From Verrucomicrobiota bacterium (lineage in GTDB: Bacteria > Verrucomicrobiota > Verrucomicrobiia > Opitutales > Opitutaceae): a DNA stretch of 6,396 nt. Position numbers and translations under genes: made by a program. Below, in pieces: positions 5,764 to 6,396 of the stretch. The notes beneath the pieces are model-generated. The model was not told the origin of the DNA, searched no databases, and saw only the letters and a list, made by a program, of their open reading frames with translations. The stretch's first letter is position 1, and every line of letters begins with the position of its first letter. The DNA is taken from NCBI GenBank assembly GCA_023457035.1, contig JAEWNN010000120.1, positions 1 to 6,396 of the forward strand, in the 5' to 3' direction.

Positions 5764-5787
5764 AGGAATCCGGTCCGCCGGATTCCT
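5764..5787 (-). terminator. Hairpin D directly after the glyS stop (possible 3'-end hairpin)
   Basis: AGGAATCCGG (5764-5773) and CCGGATTCCT (5778-5787) form a perfect 10-base-pair stem around TCCG. In the glyS transcript it begins two bases after the TAA at 5792-5790, with hairpin C following three bases later. There is no U-run, so it is not a classic intrinsic terminator. It may stabilise the mRNA 3' end or be part of a repeat. Confidence 0.4.
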
Positions 5788-5789
5788 CC

Positions 5790-6396
5790 TTACGCGTTGT
5801 CGACCTTGTCGGCCAGCAGCGCGAAGAGCTCAGCCTCGGTGATGCGGGTCTGCTGCATCGTGTCGCGGTCGCGGAGCGTGAAGGTGTCGCCGGGCTTCTC
5901 AATCGTGTCGAAGTCGATCGTCACGCACCACGGCGTGCCGGCCTCGTCCTGGCGGCGGTAGCGGCGGCCGATGGCGCCGCCGTCGTCGTACGAGACGTTG
6001 TAGCGGCGCTTGAGCTTCGCGTAGAGGGCCTTGGCGCGGCTGGTGAGCTGCTCCTTGTTCTTGAGCAGCGGGAGCACGGCGACCTTGAAGGGCGCGATGC
6101 GCGGGTGCAGGCGCAACACGGTGCGCTTCTCCACGTTGCCCTTCTCGTCCTTCACGTCCTCCTCGGCGTAGGCGGCGCAGAGCACGGCCAACAGGATACG
6201 GTCGACGCCGACCGCCGGCTCGATCACGTGCGGCACCACCTTGGACTTCGTGGCCTCGTCGAACCACGTCTGCGGCACGCCGGAGAACTTCTGGTGCTGC
6301 TGCAGATCGTAGTCGGAGCGGGCGGCGATGCCCCACAGCTCCTGCACGCCGAACGGGTACTTGAACATGATGTCGACCGTGCGGCGGCTGTAGAAC
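5790..6396 (-). CDS. glyS: Glycyl-tRNA synthetase, single-subunit type, C-terminal part (5' end outside window)
   Basis: This class II aminoacyl-tRNA synthetase charges tRNA-Gly with glycine in the cytoplasm. The last 201 residues are present, starting within FYSRRTVDIMFKYPFGVQEL. Visible are the ELWGIAARSDYDLQQH stretch of the catalytic core, class II motif 3 (EPAVGVDRILLAVL, fragment residues ~59-72), and the anticodon-binding domain from LHPRIAPFKVAVLPLL through DDGGAIGRRYRRQDEAGTP to the C-terminus. These match the homodimeric (bacterial alpha2 / eukaryote-like) enzyme rather than the separate GlyQ and GlyS subunits of E. coli, so the symbol, though commonly used, is ambiguous. The frame is open to the window edge; an internal ATG at 6368 is not the start, because conserved sequence continues upstream of it. 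The gene ends with TAA at 5792-5790, immediately followed by hairpins D and C. Confidence 0.95.
   Translation of the reverse strand, partial: FYSRRTVDIMFKYPFGVQELWGIAARSDYDLQQHQKFSGVPQTWFDEATKSKVVPHVIEPAVGVDRILLAVLCAAYAEEDVKDEKGNVEKRTVLRLHPRIAPFKVAVLPLLKNKEQLTSRAKALYAKLKRRYNVSYDDGGAIGRRYRRQDEAGTPWCVTIDFDTIEKPGDTFTLRDRDTMQQTRITEAELFALLADKVDNA

Larger units (their letters stand above)
5468..5789. other. Non-coding spacer between glyS and fic, rich in inverted repeats
   Basis: I see no credible gene in these 322 bases. The half nearest fic (5489-5556) is strikingly AT-rich for this window and holds two palindromes. The half nearest glyS (5647-5787) holds a run of perfect hairpins. The stretch between (about 5560-5646) has only a weak pairing, CCGGG-N9-CCCGG at 5612-5630. 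Both flanking genes are read leftward, so the hairpins lie in the glyS 3' region and the palindromes in the fic 5' region. Confidence 0.7.

Noticed and set aside
5557..5961. Plus-strand frame covering the hairpin cluster and the end of glyS
   Set aside because: Its start lies in the palindrome region, its middle is inverted repeats and its end is antisense to conserved glyS sequence, so there is no sign of coding.

Overview
The window is high-GC bacterial DNA. Its gene set is a DsbD/ScsB-type thiol-disulfide transporter, an OleC-type beta-lactone synthetase, a cysteine-motif protein of unknown function, a class II Fic enzyme and a single-subunit-type glycyl-tRNA synthetase. Start codons mostly lack Shine-Dalgarno sequences, and the spacers carry hairpin elements and degenerate short repeats. 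Together this suggests a Verrucomicrobiota bacterium, perhaps Opitutaceae. The assignment is an inference from gene content and repeat style; no marker gene proves it.

Layout from left to right. 1-1183 (minus) is the N-terminal 394 residues of a DsbD/ScsB-like protein cut off by the window edge. 1328-3208 (minus) is an oleC-like adenylating enzyme interrupted in frame by two stretches of low-complexity repeat DNA. It lies upstream of dsbD on the same strand, with a 144-base gap, so the two could be cotranscribed. 3209-3417 is a divergent spacer holding a repeat bounded by GGTAGG/CCTACC and several small hairpins. 3418-4284 (plus) encodes a 288-residue protein with a C-x3-C-x2-C-x5-C cluster. 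4301-5467 (minus) is a Fic AMP-transferase, ending 16 bases from the preceding gene in a tail-to-tail arrangement. 5468-5789 is a non-coding spacer with two AT-rich palindromes next to fic and a dense hairpin cluster next to the next gene. 5790-6396 (minus) is the C-terminal 201 residues of glycyl-tRNA synthetase.

The genes do not form one evident pathway. OleC belongs to long-chain olefin/beta-lactone synthesis, but oleA, oleB and oleD are not in the window. The points most worth following are four: twin related palindromes 41 bases apart upstream of a Fic gene whose protein seems to end in a winged helix (possible autoregulation); the repeat-derived insertions inside oleC; the tetracysteine protein; and the multi-hairpin spacer after glyS, which can form mutually exclusive structures.
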